Counted from the stretch's first letter, positions 34,641 to 46,598 are shown. The stretch is DNA of 46,598 nt from Saccoglossus kowalevskii (GCF_000003605.2 NW_003137828.1:1-46598), one strand, 5' to 3'. The notes: generated by a model not told the origin, from the letters alone. A program made the numbers and translations.

Positions 34641-36197
34641 CCTAATTGTTATATGCAAATTGCAAGTGCCGACCAAGGTGGAAGGACTGTGTCCCTATCT
34701 TTTGTCATAATGGTATCAAAAGTCTCAAAAGCTTTTCAATGAAATTTGTAGCGACTTTGACCTATCCATCTGACCTTGCGTTTTACTTAGTGTGGGACAT
34801 TTTTAGAGTTCAATCCCAAGTATGATGAGAATAGGTAATCAACACCTTATTATGTCTATTTATGAATACTGGTACGTACAGATGGGACGTGGCCTCGTCG
34901 TACAACAATCACGAGACTGGGTACACACCAGAACGTGTTCTAAATAAAACGAAATTAATTTTACAGTATAAAACATATAAATACATTCCTGCGATGTACA
35001 ATTCCCGGGTACTGAACGGTACGGTACTGAAAATGCTAGTTTTATGCTGCATACTAACCCTTAAACTGTAATCCTATACAAATAAATGTCCCACACGTAA
35101 TATATTCACAGTCGGACAGAACATTGCCTATACATTATCCATTCAATTCTGTACATAACACCACAATCACTTTTCAGTCGTGTGTATATAACGATATAAA
35201 GCATTTGCCCAGAAAGTCAGCATTTTATTCGGTAACTGGTTCGGTAACTGGTTCGTTAAAAATACAATCATTACAAATGTAATCGGCGAAACAAAAGTAT
35301 TCATTTCGTATATGTTCGGAAATTATTCTCGTATGTGGATACATTATACATGATCTAATTAGAGAAGAGTTTAATTCTAGAATTATGTACCGGCATTCTA
35401 TTACAATGGAGTGAAATTTTGAAATTGATTTGATTTGAATGAAACATTCTACTTAAGAGCTGGTCATATATATGCGCGGCGTGCGCAATAAAACACAATG
35501 ACGAATAAGCACGTAGAAGTAAAGTAAACAAAGAACAATTACACTCATACAACATACAAGATCAATTATGTATATTTAATCAGCATGGACAAATGTTGAT
35601 GTTCTTGGGAATTCACGTAATCCCCCAATGTGGTATTCACTTAAAATCTTTGATGACCAATCTTAACATGTTTCCACGGGAATTGTGCATTCATAATTAA
35701 TTACGTCACATAACAGGTCATACAATATGTCTAATATTCATGCATAAATTATATCTATATGTCAGACTATTAACTGTGTACATCGCTAACTCCCCTTTCT
35801 CCCTCGATCTTGACTTTACACCACTTAAATGTCGCACTGTTTGCGTGTAAGAAACATTGTTTCGCACATTATATGTATTCAGACAAACGAACCACTTACG
35901 GATTAAAATCTTATTACTCTTGGCAAATGTGTTATGGGGTTGTATACACGACTGATATGGTTACTTGTCACGTTTTGTCTGCTTTTGTGGACGTTTTATG
36001 TGGAGTAGTTTTGCTGATAACAGTCTTATGGTGATAACATGTATATAGCATTTGTTTGATTCAAAACCAGAACATGCGATATGCGATTGAAAATTAATGT
36101 TGTAAGATACTGTAAAAGTCATTCCATTTCGTTGTGTTTTTTGAATACAATAATCTGTGGACTACTGATAGATAAAACACGACAAGATGGACGTTAA
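34641..36197. other. Stretch without a gene
   Basis: Two adjacent copies of a 13-bp unit, ggttcggtaact-like, lie at 35229-35256. Open frames are at most 74 codons and without domains. Nothing else is seen. Confidence 0.4.
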
Positions 36198-36262
36198 CTT
36201 ACCGTATTTAATGGACTGTTTGCGAAAAACGAAACCCCAAACAGGCCGTTAAATACCGTTAG
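36198..36262. ncRNA. Hairpin resembling a microRNA precursor
   Basis: The arms at 36198-36222 and 36238-36262 pair over 25 positions with 21 Watson-Crick pairs, one G-T wobble and three mismatches, around a 15-nt loop. The total of 65 nt and arms of 25 bp fit the size of an animal microRNA precursor. I recognise no known mature sequence. Alternatives are a tiny fold-back element or a cruciform site. Either strand could be the transcribed one. Confidence 0.3.
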
Positions 36263-39200
36263 CGTTCGAGTATAATACTGCGATTTTTAGGTACTGTGAG
36301 TTTTAGATACCATCACGGGCTGTGTGTTGTCACAGTGGACGTGTGTCACTACACTTGTACAGAAGAATAATGGATATGCCGAAGACCTGTAGAAATCATA
36401 GTAAACAATATGATGATTTGAACCACAAACCACCTGCTTAGCTTATTGAGTAAAGTTACCATGTATTCAATCAGCTTGTGTCTCTGAAAATCGTACCGTT
36501 TTTAAATTGTGGAGTCAACCGTTTTCTCTTCTTTTCAGTCATGTAAAGAGAACACCCTAGTTCTAAAAAAAACTCCCGCTCAGTTAATTGGTGGTGTTGA
36601 GGACAAATAAACTAGTAAACTGGTACTGTAACTGTTTTGAACTAAGAACGAGTACTTTCCTAGTACATGCTGAACGAAACCGAATAATAATGACGATTCA
36701 GTACGTTACGTGAAATTTGTTGAAAAACATGAATTTATATAACGATTAAAATTACAAACAATTTGGTACTAGAAATATAAAACTTGGTATCCGGATTTGT
36801 ACAATAATTATTCCATACCAATCTAGGCAGAAACTATTGCTTGATACCAGATATAACTCCTAAACCGGAACGAACGCTCCGCACTGGATGTATATATATA
36901 CATTAAGCACCCCAGGACGTCATCTAGATTAGGACATCCGACGCTTTCTGTGATTTAACCGACCGTAACCAGATTCTCAGTTCCTGCAATTGGGTGCTGT
37001 CACAGTCTTCTCATTGTAAAAATATACACGTTAATGAAAATAGTAAGCTGAACAGTGATTATAATATGTTGACAAGTCAGATTCTAAATGATTTTTGATG
37101 CGTATAGACTTGTTTACAGTGTATTATGCTTCGAATTCAAATACGTGGTGATGAAAATAACCTCCAACAAAATTAATATTCAGATCTATAATTAATGACC
37201 CCAAAACGTCATTTATTAAGCCGCTCAATTTCTGGCGCACACAATTACAAAAAATAACTTAACATTTGAACCTGTATTATTCCTGCATATTTATGATGGA
37301 ATTACTTCAACTTGACAATTGCGGGATTTATACGTTTAATATAAATCCCCCCGAGTGACACATTGACATTGTGATGCCGAAAAAAGACATGCCAATTAGT
37401 GTAGTTATTATTGTGATTTCAAATATGGATTATAAATATTAGCATATGTATGAATAATGAGCTTCTAAAATTAATCCAATGACCCCGCGGCGAGAAAAAA
37501 CAAACATTTGTCATGGTGTTTTAAAAAAGTGTGAAGGCTTCGGTGATATTTTTTCTTAATTACAAATATAAAATAATCTTGTAAATGCTTGTACTAATAA
37601 TCCATAAATTTCCTGCGTAACCGATGGGTAATTTAACGATGCTTTCGGTGTTGTATCCATTAGTTTTGTGTTCTTTGTACATTACCACTGTGTATCAGGT
37701 CAAAATATCGATTCGCGGAGAGGCAAATTTGGTTAAAAAAAATACATCTGCAAAAATATCTCCTTGACCGTAGAACTACAGTAACGTACCCCGCGGGCGG
37801 ATATGAATTGAATAAGTACATTGCAATTTGATTTTCGTTTCAACATACGCCGAGAACTGAAACTGCAGTGTTCTGTATTCATACACAAACTACAGACGAG
37901 CAGACACTAATCTGCAACCTAGGGTGTTATGTGATGCCATCTACTAAGTAACGGTGAGTCTTGATATACTTTAACAATGGCACATTTTATAATATTCTGT
38001 ATTTCTGCTCGCATCATTCACATTTCTTATAATTGTCAGTCCTCGTCTCATCGAGCTCATAGTAAACACACAAAGGTGAATTGAGTGTTCTCCTTCACAT
38101 CATGTCTACGAATTATAAAAAAAAACGAAATACGTGAGAAGCAATTGTATTTCAATGCACGGTTTATGTATTTCTGCAGCTAGCGTTTAAAGTTGTAAAC
38201 CTTTGAATGCTTTTACCAGTCAGCACGATGATGTCTTCCATGTACCTTTCTTATTATAACCAATGTCAGTCTATGTTTGTTTGTGTTTAAATATACTGAA
38301 TATTACACCCGACGGTGGTTATTATTATTAAAGGTATATAGCGTAAGTAAGTGGGAATGGAAGGGAAACAAGAGGATTACTATTGACTTTCAATATAAGC
38401 CTTCTTTTAAATCCTTCATGGCCACCTTAAATAATTTAACGTAGATGGGTTACCCGTGTATATACATAAAGCATAAACGCGGACAGACAGCGGTGTCATT
38501 AGAATAAAATTAACATTAGGCAGCATAATAACCTCTGGTAAATCCTGCCCCGAATGACAACTGTGTTTTTAAATCTGTCTATATTATTATTATTATAAGT
38601 ATAAGTGCATTGAAATTAATCACTGATGCACGAAATCGCATCTTGATCTTCTTTCATGAATCCGCCAATCAGTCTCCATGTAATTAATCCACTAACCTTG
38701 CGCTTGTTTGTATGTTTCATGTGTGTCAAGCTCGTTCGGACAGGGTACGTATTTCGCATAGAGAACTTTCTTTTAAGGGTAATTTCGTATACCTTCAGAT
38801 TTAATAGAAATCTCTGATTGTGACATTTATTTTACTCGTAATATTTGTCGTTCTTCTATGTTATGTTTATTTATTTATCTGACCCCAAGTGTCTGTCTGA
38901 GAGGTTCCCGGGAATATTAAGTAATCTTTGTCGTAAACCTTTTCTAGACTGTCAAGTAGTGTTAGCTTTCATTTAACTCTGTACCGACGTTACGAGTGCA
39001 AGAAACATCTTAGTGGAAGACGAGTTGTATAGTGTGTGTCACTCACAAAACTGCATCGGGAACATTGCATTACGTTTCACTCAATTCATTATGCTGAATA
39101 GATTTACTTTTCAACAGAGGAGGTACAAATCATATTAACGGAGTTTATCGTAAAATGAACCGATCCTGACGTGAATCGGTATCATTGTAACATTCTATAA

Positions 39201-40047
39201 AAATACATATATGCTACATTTTTAAGATATATTTTAAATATTAAATAACACACATGGAATATGTTATTATGATACAAGTCTGTTGCATCAGAGAGTGAAA
39301 AAGATCGGTTGTAGGTTAGATATACAACTCCACGGTAGAGCATCATGACAGTCGGTCGTTTTTATTTTGACGTACTGCGCATGTCAACTGACCTTCAACG
39401 TTCCTTTATTGCGTAACGTATATCATCGGACAAGTAACATTAGCGTTCACACGACGAATATTAATAATTGCACTTGACTAGTGAGATATATATGTGGTTT
39501 GTTTCTAACCTTTTAAAGTTCATTTCCATGACAACAACTGGAACATACAAAATGTGGTTTTAATGGTCGCCTACAAAAAACACTAATATTAGATTATGTG
39601 GGTTTTATTTTGTTATCACGTATGTAAATAGTTTGTACGATGCATTGAATTTATTAAATTGCCGCTAAACAATTTCTTTTGAACTCGATGGCATTTTATC
39701 CCCCATAATATATGCAACACGATACAAACCAGCGATGTCTTTTACATAGACTCGTATAATTGATAACGTAAATTCACAGTTTCTGCTAACACAAGAGCTA
39801 AAGCTGGTAAAGAAGAGGAATAACACCGAATACACAGTATGCGATATCTGTGCAATCACGAGCATGCATAGCTCTGCTTACTTCACCACAAACGATGTTA
39901 CATAAATTAGTTACCGTAGAATTTCCCGTAACAGGTATTTATTGTATTTTAATGTCACGTGGTAGAAATCATTTTGTATACGATGATTGTCAGTACGTAC
40001 ACGAACATATTAATGTGTAGTCTTTTATTTTTTCGGACGTTAAATTT
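36263..40047. other. Stretch without a gene, with homeodomain-motif-rich islands
   Basis: Essentially no open frame over 60 codons lies between 36040 and 39660, which is the longest frame-free part of the window. The segment 37130-37520 is dense in TAATTA, ATTTATTA, GATTTATA and CAATTAG motifs. It holds a perfect 10-bp stem GGGATTTATA/TATAAATCCC around 7 nt (37323-37349). A short ATT repeat is at 38580-38597. The look is that of regulatory rather than coding DNA, which is inference. Confidence 0.35.
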
Positions 40048-40181
40048 TCTATTGTGCACGATTAATTCATCATAAGCGTTAACGGGGCTGTGAAACCCAC
40101 ATATAATTCTTTTAATCACCCAATTAACAGAAACTAATTGGCGAAAAGCTCGCTTATGCGTTTAATCGTTCTTCGAATAGA
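40048..40181. repeat. Fold-back structure with nested hairpin
   Basis: Arms of about 31 bp (40048-40078 and 40151-40181) share TCTATT, ACGATTAA and CATAAGCG in inverted orientation with small gaps between. Inside them a second hairpin pairs CCAATTA (40120-40126) with TAATTGG (40135-40141) around 8 nt. It could be a decayed inverted-repeat element or a structured regulatory segment. Confidence 0.5.
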
Positions 40182-42000
40182 CGCATTACCACCATTGATT
40201 TATTGGGTTTCATTACCAATTATCATTTGTCATATTTATGCACGACATTAGCCATTTAAAGAAAACATCACTAATGCTGCCAGGCCGTTTGTAATTTTTC
40301 TTGAGCCGTCAGTTAATGTAGAATATAACAAATAATAGAATATAGTTAAAATATAATATCCGAAACAAAATTATAATTCGACATTTAGTAAACACGACAC
40401 TTCACATTGTTTAGAATGTGTTGAATATTTTAAATATTTTAAACAGTACAACACAATTCAATTCCCAATAACAATAATATTGATCGTGGCAAATGGTAAT
40501 AACTGGTAATGTTTATGAGTTTCATAAATCTCACCACACAGTATTCTTTGTTATAATCGACATTTTGGTGTTTTTTTTTCTGATCATGTCACTAAAAACG
40601 ATACCGGTTAAGTAGGTTTTGATGTCGAAATGCGTTTTCGTCATTTTTAGGTTTTCCCGATTACGGCTGCAGAGGTATTGTTAGTAAACGTATGTTTGTG
40701 TTGAATCACGCGTTTTCATTCCGCATTTAGATTTGATAACATTGCAGTAAAACAAACGCTAGCCACTTTCTGAAATGAGAGTAAATTTGTTATTATCATG
40801 GATTTTTTGGCACAAAATTGTGCGTCAATTATATCAATATTTCATTATAAAAACTGCGGAGAAATACGCTAATTTCTTGATTCTTGAACTCTGTATCTTC
40901 CATGGAGAGACAACTGCGACACAATATAGTTAAGGCATAATTGTCTTCTCAGTCTTTTAAGATCAGTCTTGTTCCTTGCAGATTAACAATTACAAAACGT
41001 GCGATTTTTGTCGTCGATTTACCTTTTCCCAAGCGTGTCCAAGGCCGTCAATTGTAAACAAAAAAATCATCATTTGTAATTCTCACGTTCGTTCGTTTTC
41101 AACAATGTTCGCTTGTTTATTTTCCGCGATGTGTGTAAAGATCACGATTTGGATTTCGTAAACATTTTTACTAAACTGAAACTTTCCCACAATCTATCAC
41201 GCCAATGTACAATCTGTATGTGTAACTAATATCACATTTACGTGACTGTTCATTAATGCTGAGGTTTCAAATAACCGCCATATTATCTGTGATACCGATA
41301 ACGCGATGCCCCAAAACAATTGGTTTATTAATTACACGCTATAAATCATCCAAACACCTGCATTTGAACGTCGGAAATTAATTTCTCTAAACTTACTTTA
41401 AATCTAAACTATATTACCACCTGTCTTCGTCTTCCTATAGTACACCATATTGAATAATAGTGTAAGATCATAACATATCTTTTGGTATTATAGTTATGCT
41501 TGGTCCATTTGCAGTTTCAACTACTTTTATAGTGCATGATATGATACGTTTAGTTGGTTTATATGAAGATATATTACATATGTTATTGCCATGGTAATGT
41601 ATTATGCAACTGCTTGATACAACAATGATTTCCAAAGATAGAGAGGTAATTCTACGGAGACCTTTATGACTCAGAACCCATTTACTAGATCTATATTCTT
41701 GAGATCGTGGCAGTTCTATTATATTGATGTATATATACTGTCTTGTCGAATACGTGTTCATCGGGCAGATTATTGCTTGAATATACGAATGCTTTAGAAG
41801 TTAGATATTATTTTATATATGCTCACTTTTGTTTGTCTTGGTTGTCTCGACGTATTTGCTAACAGTTACCGTTCGCTGCAAGATCCCGTGTTGTGTGTAA
41901 AAATCGATCGTAAAGACAGGACGCAATCACAAATCCTAACGGCATAATATCACCAAAACGTTTGCAAAAGCATTTTTGGGTTAATTCAACATTTAATAAA
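40182..42000. other. Stretch without a gene
   Basis: Open frames are at most 97 codons, the longest on the minus strand at 41468-41761 without a domain. Segments 40240-40340 and 41190-41400 carry many TAAT/ATTA motifs, for example ggtttattaattacacgc. No RNA gene or mobile element is recognised. Confidence 0.35.
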
Positions 42001-42111
42001 ATTAGGTTATTACAAAAACACCGCACAGTATGCACGAAGACAGAACGGTGATCCTATCGACCGACCTATAGTCTTAGTGCATACTTCGCGGAACTCACGT
42101 GACAACCTTAT
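42001..42111. repeat. Fold-back element with arms of about 41 bp
   Basis: The arms at 42001-42041 and 42071-42111 match inverted at 29 of 41 positions. The inner 21 bp match at 18 positions, including AGTATGCAC and AAGAC. The 29-nt spacer contains ggtgatcctatcgacc. A TCACGTGA palindrome (42095-42102) falls in the right arm only. It is most likely a decayed miniature inverted-repeat element. Confidence 0.6.
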
Positions 42112-42485
42112 CTTTTACTGCTTGTAATAATGGTTTAATGGGAGAGAACAGCCGGAAGTGGCAACGAATTATGTGTTGCTGTCACGTGCTATGGCGCTTT
42201 TACGTCCGATCAAGTAACCAACAACTATTGAGTCAGAGATACGTTAATTCAATATATCATTGAGCCCCGAATTTATATGGCGAACACCAATTGGTCAGCT
42301 GGAGTCTGACAATGCGCAAAACCACTGAGTTCGAGTCAAAAGCAGCGTGTGTGATAATGCTTTAAATTTCTGGCTGCAATGATACTAACATCTCTTGTAT
42401 TGTACTGACCCATAGTTCGTCTATTAAGGACTATAGCTGATCCAAGCAATTTTGCCTGCATCCTTTGGTCAGATGTTAACGAAAG
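42112..42485. other. Stretch without a gene
   Basis: No coding signal is seen. A tRNA-like T-loop string (gagttcgagtc at about 42327-42337) and an anticodon-arm-like hairpin (42294-42310) occur here, but no cloverleaf forms. I do not call a tRNA. Confidence 0.4.
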
Positions 42486-42615
42486 AATGTGTTCTAATGT
42501 GAAGACATTCGAACGTGTCCGTAACACTTTCAAACACATCCGTACGGCGTTTTACGGACAGATGAAAACCACTAGTATTGTTTTCGGCGTCCGATGTACA
42601 ATAGTGTGCTTTACT
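42486..42615 (+). repeat. Dispersed repeat with conserved stem-loops, copy 2
   Basis: It is homologous to 34529-34640. On the minus strand it holds two hairpins. One pairs GTTCGAATGT with ACATTAGAAC around CTTC. The other pairs TCCGTA with TACGGA around 8 nt. The first is also formed by copy 1, although the sequences between have diverged, which hints that the structure matters or that these are transposon ends. Confidence 0.7.
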
Positions 42616-43203
42616 TGATGCTAGTCAATTTTGATGACGTATCTTAATGCCATGTTTTTTTTGAAAGACCGGCATTACGACATTGAGCTCCACAAAAGAA
42701 AACCAATTTCAAAATCAATTCATTCTATGTTTGCTGCACACGTTCGGTTCGAGCCTTTCCCGCAATACGCAGTGACCGAACAATTATTTATTATTTCGTT
42801 GTTTCTTCTACAAGAATGTATGCGTTACAATCACACTTTTATAACTTGGGAGACCATCTTTGAAACGAAAAATATCACTATAATGTTACCAAGTTTGTTT
42901 TAAATACATTTATCATAAAAAAAAACATTTTGAGTAACTATAAGAAGGAACAGTATTGTTTCAATACTGGCAATCATTTTGCATAATTTATTTTTAATCT
43001 TTCACACGGATGTTTAATCTGCTATAATTGAGGAAGCATAAAAAACAGATGCATAAGTTATGAACAATAGTATCGGAATTGGGAATTATAGTCTCTCTGA
43101 TAATGAAAAAATAATGAATCAATTTCCATAGATGGACTGAGTTCAACAAACTGTATACTGGATGCGGGATATTTAAGTTTGCGATCACATGTGACTGTGA
43201 AAC
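42616..43203. other. Stretch without a confident gene
   Basis: A plus-strand frame of about 90 codons at 42634-42903 has an ATG but no recognised domain. The rest is AT-rich and featureless. Confidence 0.35.
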
Positions 43204-43207
43204 TTAA

Positions 43208-43333
43208 ACGGCGACAGTTGTCGTGCCACGTCCTGTTTCGATATGGTACTCATAGCGACGTATACAACGCGTGTAAAATACATTGTTTATTTACATGAAA
43301 TTCGAACACGCGCTGCGCGACGACCACCGCGCT
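43208..43333 (+). mobile_element. TTAA-flanked miniature inverted-repeat element, family 2, second well-preserved copy
   Basis: This 126-bp copy has TTAA on its left (43204-43207) and TTAG on its right (43334-43337). The left end acggcgacagttgtcgtgcc and the right end, reverse-complemented, agcgcggtggtcgtcgcgc form imperfect inverted repeats. Positions 43248-43336 are identical to 20501-20589 in the satellite, while the first 40 bp differ at several sites. No coding capacity. Confidence 0.85.
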
Positions 43334-43337
43334 TTAG

Positions 43338-46300
43338 TCACGCGAGCGGCACGGTGCTCTGGACAGCTTATAGCCAGGTATTAAATACGTCATGAAATTC
43401 ACCGATTAACCTACATAACGCATATATATATATATATATATATTTCAATAAATTATGCACTACTGTTAGGGTCTATAGTCAAATTCCCCGATTAGGTCGC
43501 AGGTCAATAATCTTTCGAGCATAGAAATCATTAATGTAATGCATTTCCCCCCTTCTCTTTGGGACATATTTGACATTTAGAAAGCATTGTTTTTTATAGT
43601 CGTGTTTCCATTATCAAAGTATGCGATGTTATAGTTCAGGATACATCTGTCAGTTCTATATAAACACGACAAAGACAATTGATTATGTCCCCTACCTGAG
43701 AGCTTTTTAATGCTACCCTTGCCCGCAGTGGCGAACGTCGACTATCATGTTTTTTTCCATGATTTGTTCAGTGATTTGTGTTGGCTATCAATGCCTGTAG
43801 CTGAATATTTTTGTGTTGCCACATCTGATCTGATACTATTTGAGCTTGAAGCCATTGTCTACAGCGGATTAAAGTACTTGTAAACTCTATTTTGAAGATC
43901 ATAAATGTGTATGTATCCATGCAAATGAAATCCACAAAGCTACAAAAAACGGCATTTATTTGGGAAATTGTTTATTTCATAAAGCGTGTTTGTCAATGTG
44001 GCTAAAGGACAACAAAAATATTCCGATGGAAAATGAAACAGGTTAGATAGATGAACGTATGAATTACCTAATATACGGTAGGTGTTTATGTTCATGTCGA
44101 AACGGCATCAGAATAACATACACAACATACACACAAAGGAGAGACGGCACACTTACGAACAATCAGAACGCATATACTATTAAACAGTGATTAGCAAACT
44201 AATATATAAGGACTTAAACAAATATAGAGGTCGATGCTGGAGATCACAAAAACACCTCTGCGTTTGCAGTGAGAACTATGAAAAGCGATATTCACATATA
44301 TCTTTATAGGTTAACGCCCTTATTAAAGTAACCACATAATCCTCATTAAAAACAATGAAAACGTTGATATATTCATGATTTAAGTTAAATGAACCTTAAT
44401 AACTTGACAGTAAGTTTCCTGAGTCGGAAATGTACATTCTTTCCATAAATTACATTACATTCACTTGAAATAGTAACTATAATATTGCCCTATTTTCTGA
44501 AATAACCCACATCATAACCGCACTGTGTACCATTTTATCCCACATGAGACGTAAAGTGGTTGTTCTTGGGCAACTCAACAATCTGTTCAAATGTGTCGCC
44601 ATACATTCTTGAGAATAGTAGTGTTAAGCGTACTGTATTGGTCTCATCATATTCACAGCAGTATCCACGAATGGCTCGAAATCGATTAAAAAGCATTTTC
44701 ATTTGATGAGATTTCCCATCGATGCGCCCGAATTCACGCAATTACCTTGTCTGAATGGTTCGGTTTTATGCGTGAAGACCAGCATGGAGCATTTCCATGG
44801 TTACCGCGGAGTTGAGCAGTATCATTGACCGGGAAATTATGCTAAACGATCGTCGGCTGAATGTACGCCCAGTTTTACGCGCTGGGTTTATTCGGATATC
44901 TATTCACCGTAAATTGCGCCGGGATTCCTTCATGAATTAGAATCTGGCGGCACTATTCATTGCAAGGTGGGAAGCAAGACTTACCCCGACCACTGAAAAT
45001 CTAAACAGTTGTAATAAGAGATCAAACTCCTTCTCGTTATCTGACTTCATCTTAGCAACTGTGTCACTTTGTTATAGCAACCGTGTCATAGCATCGTACC
45101 AATCATGACATTTCTTCTTTGTCATCGCAAATATCGGGAATATCATCTTGTCTTTACGTCATTACGTTTCCGGGAATGATATTTATCTTCGACGTTATTC
45201 AACATACGCGGCTCTATACACGGGTAATTTTACTCAATAACCATAAATTGTTGATCAAATCATGCTGATTACGCCCATAGTTTTAAACATAATAACATAA
45301 TTTCAGTTCAAATAGATTAAGCTAAAACTTCTGCAGTGTTGTTAATGGCACGAGAGCACAACGTACAATGCGATTGACGGCAATTATTTTTTATTTTTAT
45401 TCACACCATTCAATGAATAATATTCTTTGAGTTGTTTGACATCAAACCTTTTAAAGTTAAGGTAGAAATGCAGTTTATCTGACAGGTATTTTAATTAGTT
45501 AATTAGGAAACCAAGATGACCTCATTTGTCCACAAAACTATATATTTTCCGGAAGCTTATTGTATGAATTTTTAAATTTTAAATTTTTTTATGGACAGTG
45601 ATTTAAAAAAAATAGCTTCTAAGCAATGCTTCTGTTTCCTGTCAAAATTGGTTTACATCTCTTTACTATGAAGAAAGTGTCGTCTTGAAAACTATCTTCC
45701 AGTTGTCAATTTTGCAGGGCAGCAGCTCAAATTTCACTATTTCAAGTTTATGCATAAATTAATACCCAGGTTAGTTGTTTGTACGATTGTTGTAACACTG
45801 TTCAACCAAAAACAATGCTCCGACGGTGTTTTGAAGATAAACACATTGTCAATCATTTGTGAAAATTTCAAAACAAAAGGTCAAAGCGTCTAGGAGCTAT
45901 TTTTTTTTAAGTTCTGGGATGTGCACTAAAAAGAAGCTGAGATAATTGCTAATTTCCATAACAATTCACTCAGTACGAAGTTTGCTAATGCCGCTAATTA
46001 AAATGGCTGTACCAGTTCCAAATTTAAATGTATTATCGTTTTGTTACAGTTAAATATAGTGCATGTTATGGAGATCCCGTCAGTTCTTTTTTTTACCATG
46101 TTTCTTTTTTTATTATTTATGTACAGCCTTGCTAAATCTTGCTAAGCATTCAAAAGAGAGAATGTTTGCACCTGGTATCTATATTTGAAAATCGTTTTTT
46201 GAGTATGTTCCACTATTCCCAATTCTACAAAAATTCAACAGTCTATAGCCAATACTGTTTGGATAATAAAAAGCAAAACAAAAAAAATTCACTCCCAAGT

Positions 46301-46414
46301 GCCCACGAACCTGCATCTCTACCTTAAATAATCACAAATGTATGTGTACATCTATGTAACGTGTTACAATGTTCTGTATATCACTGTCTAAAATATAACA
46401 AATGTATAATTATT
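43338..46414. other. Stretch without a confident gene
   Basis: A (AT)n tract of about 21 bp lies at 43422-43442. A 68-codon minus-strand frame at 44535-44741 lacks an ATG at its start but has protein-like composition (FRAIRGYCCEYDETNTVRLT). No family is recognised. The segment 45450-46100 is CpG-poorer than the rest and looks like unique, possibly regulatory DNA. No RNA gene is recognised. Confidence 0.35.
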
Positions 46415-46598
46415 TTAACCCTTAGAACGCCTGAAAATTATATTTTTTTCTAAAAATTAAAGAAATTCTCGTACATATTTTCGCTATGTTTAGTTATTTT
46501 ATTATATTATTTTTAATTGACATAATGACTAAAGTTATTGATCACAGTTTTGGAACAAATACAAAAATGGAGAATAAAAAAGTTAAGTCAAAAGTTAC
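46415..46598 (+). mobile_element. Possible piggyBac-like terminus cut by the window edge
   Basis: TTAA (46415-46418) followed by CCCTTAGAACGCC resembles the TTAA-CCCTT start of piggyBac-family ends. The other end would lie outside the window, so it cannot be confirmed. Chance is a real alternative. Confidence 0.15.

Noticed and set aside
42276-42345. tRNA-like segment with GTCAG-loop-CTGAC arm and gagttcgagtc
   Set aside because: A 5-bp stem with a 7-nt loop and a T-loop-like string occur at plausible spacing, but the T stem does not pair, no D arm or acceptor stem forms, and the A box is degenerate. At best it is a remote relic of a tRNA-derived short repeat.
44535-44741. 68-codon minus-strand frame as an exon
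   Set aside because: It opens directly after an in-frame stop at a TTG codon, without a convincing splice acceptor, and I recognise no homology.

Overview
This window looks like a gene-poor stretch of an AT-rich eukaryotic nuclear genome, most likely from an invertebrate animal. No open reading frame exceeds about 150 codons outside tandem repeats. There are no ribosome-binding-site or operon patterns and no recognisable protein domain. CpG dinucleotides are frequent, which argues against a heavily methylated vertebrate genome. The window is instead full of satellites, minisatellites, microsatellites and short inverted-repeat elements of kinds common in marine invertebrates. The species cannot be named from this sequence. 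I find no confident protein-coding exon, rRNA or intact tRNA. The window could be intergenic or lie inside a very large intron.

Layout, left to right. A 54-bp tandem repeat opens the window (1-214). A TA microsatellite (1799-1840), an AT-rich ATT/AAT tract (3186-3305) and a decayed 33-34-bp minisatellite (4306-4585) follow. Next come an exact 95-bp tandem duplication (6271-6460) and a TTAA-flanked miniature inverted-repeat element (7269-7417). Between 11 and 17.2 kb lie a short GTGTG repeat, a decayed 53-bp duplication, a CpG-rich 17-bp minisatellite (14190-14592) and a 21-bp minisatellite (16960-17163) that ends beside a perfect 16-bp palindrome.

The centrepiece is a 2.35-kb satellite with a 48-bp unit (20083-22437). 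It contains higher-order variants and is interrupted by a TTAA-flanked element whose empty target site can be read from neighbouring satellite units. A reverse-oriented copy of the 7.3-kb element lies just beyond it (22692-22841). At 27.4-27.8 kb there are two more inverted-repeat elements. They are followed by a weak candidate promoter and non-coding first exon (28024-28548). At 31.7-33.6 kb an imperfect 0.54-kb duplication, a long AAAT microsatellite and inverted arms form a composite structure. From 34.5 to 43.3 kb there are several fold-back structures, a two-copy dispersed repeat, a microRNA-precursor-like hairpin (36198-36262) and another copy of the element found in the satellite (43208-43333).

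Because 48 and 21 are multiples of three, the satellite and the 21-bp minisatellite create long repetitive reading frames on both strands. These should not be annotated as proteins. The remaining short reading frames are about as long as chance predicts at this base composition. The strongest observations are the TTAA element families with an internal empty-site control, the higher-order satellite, the inverted-arm composite at 32.3-33.6 kb, and the unusual number of TCACGTGA palindromes.
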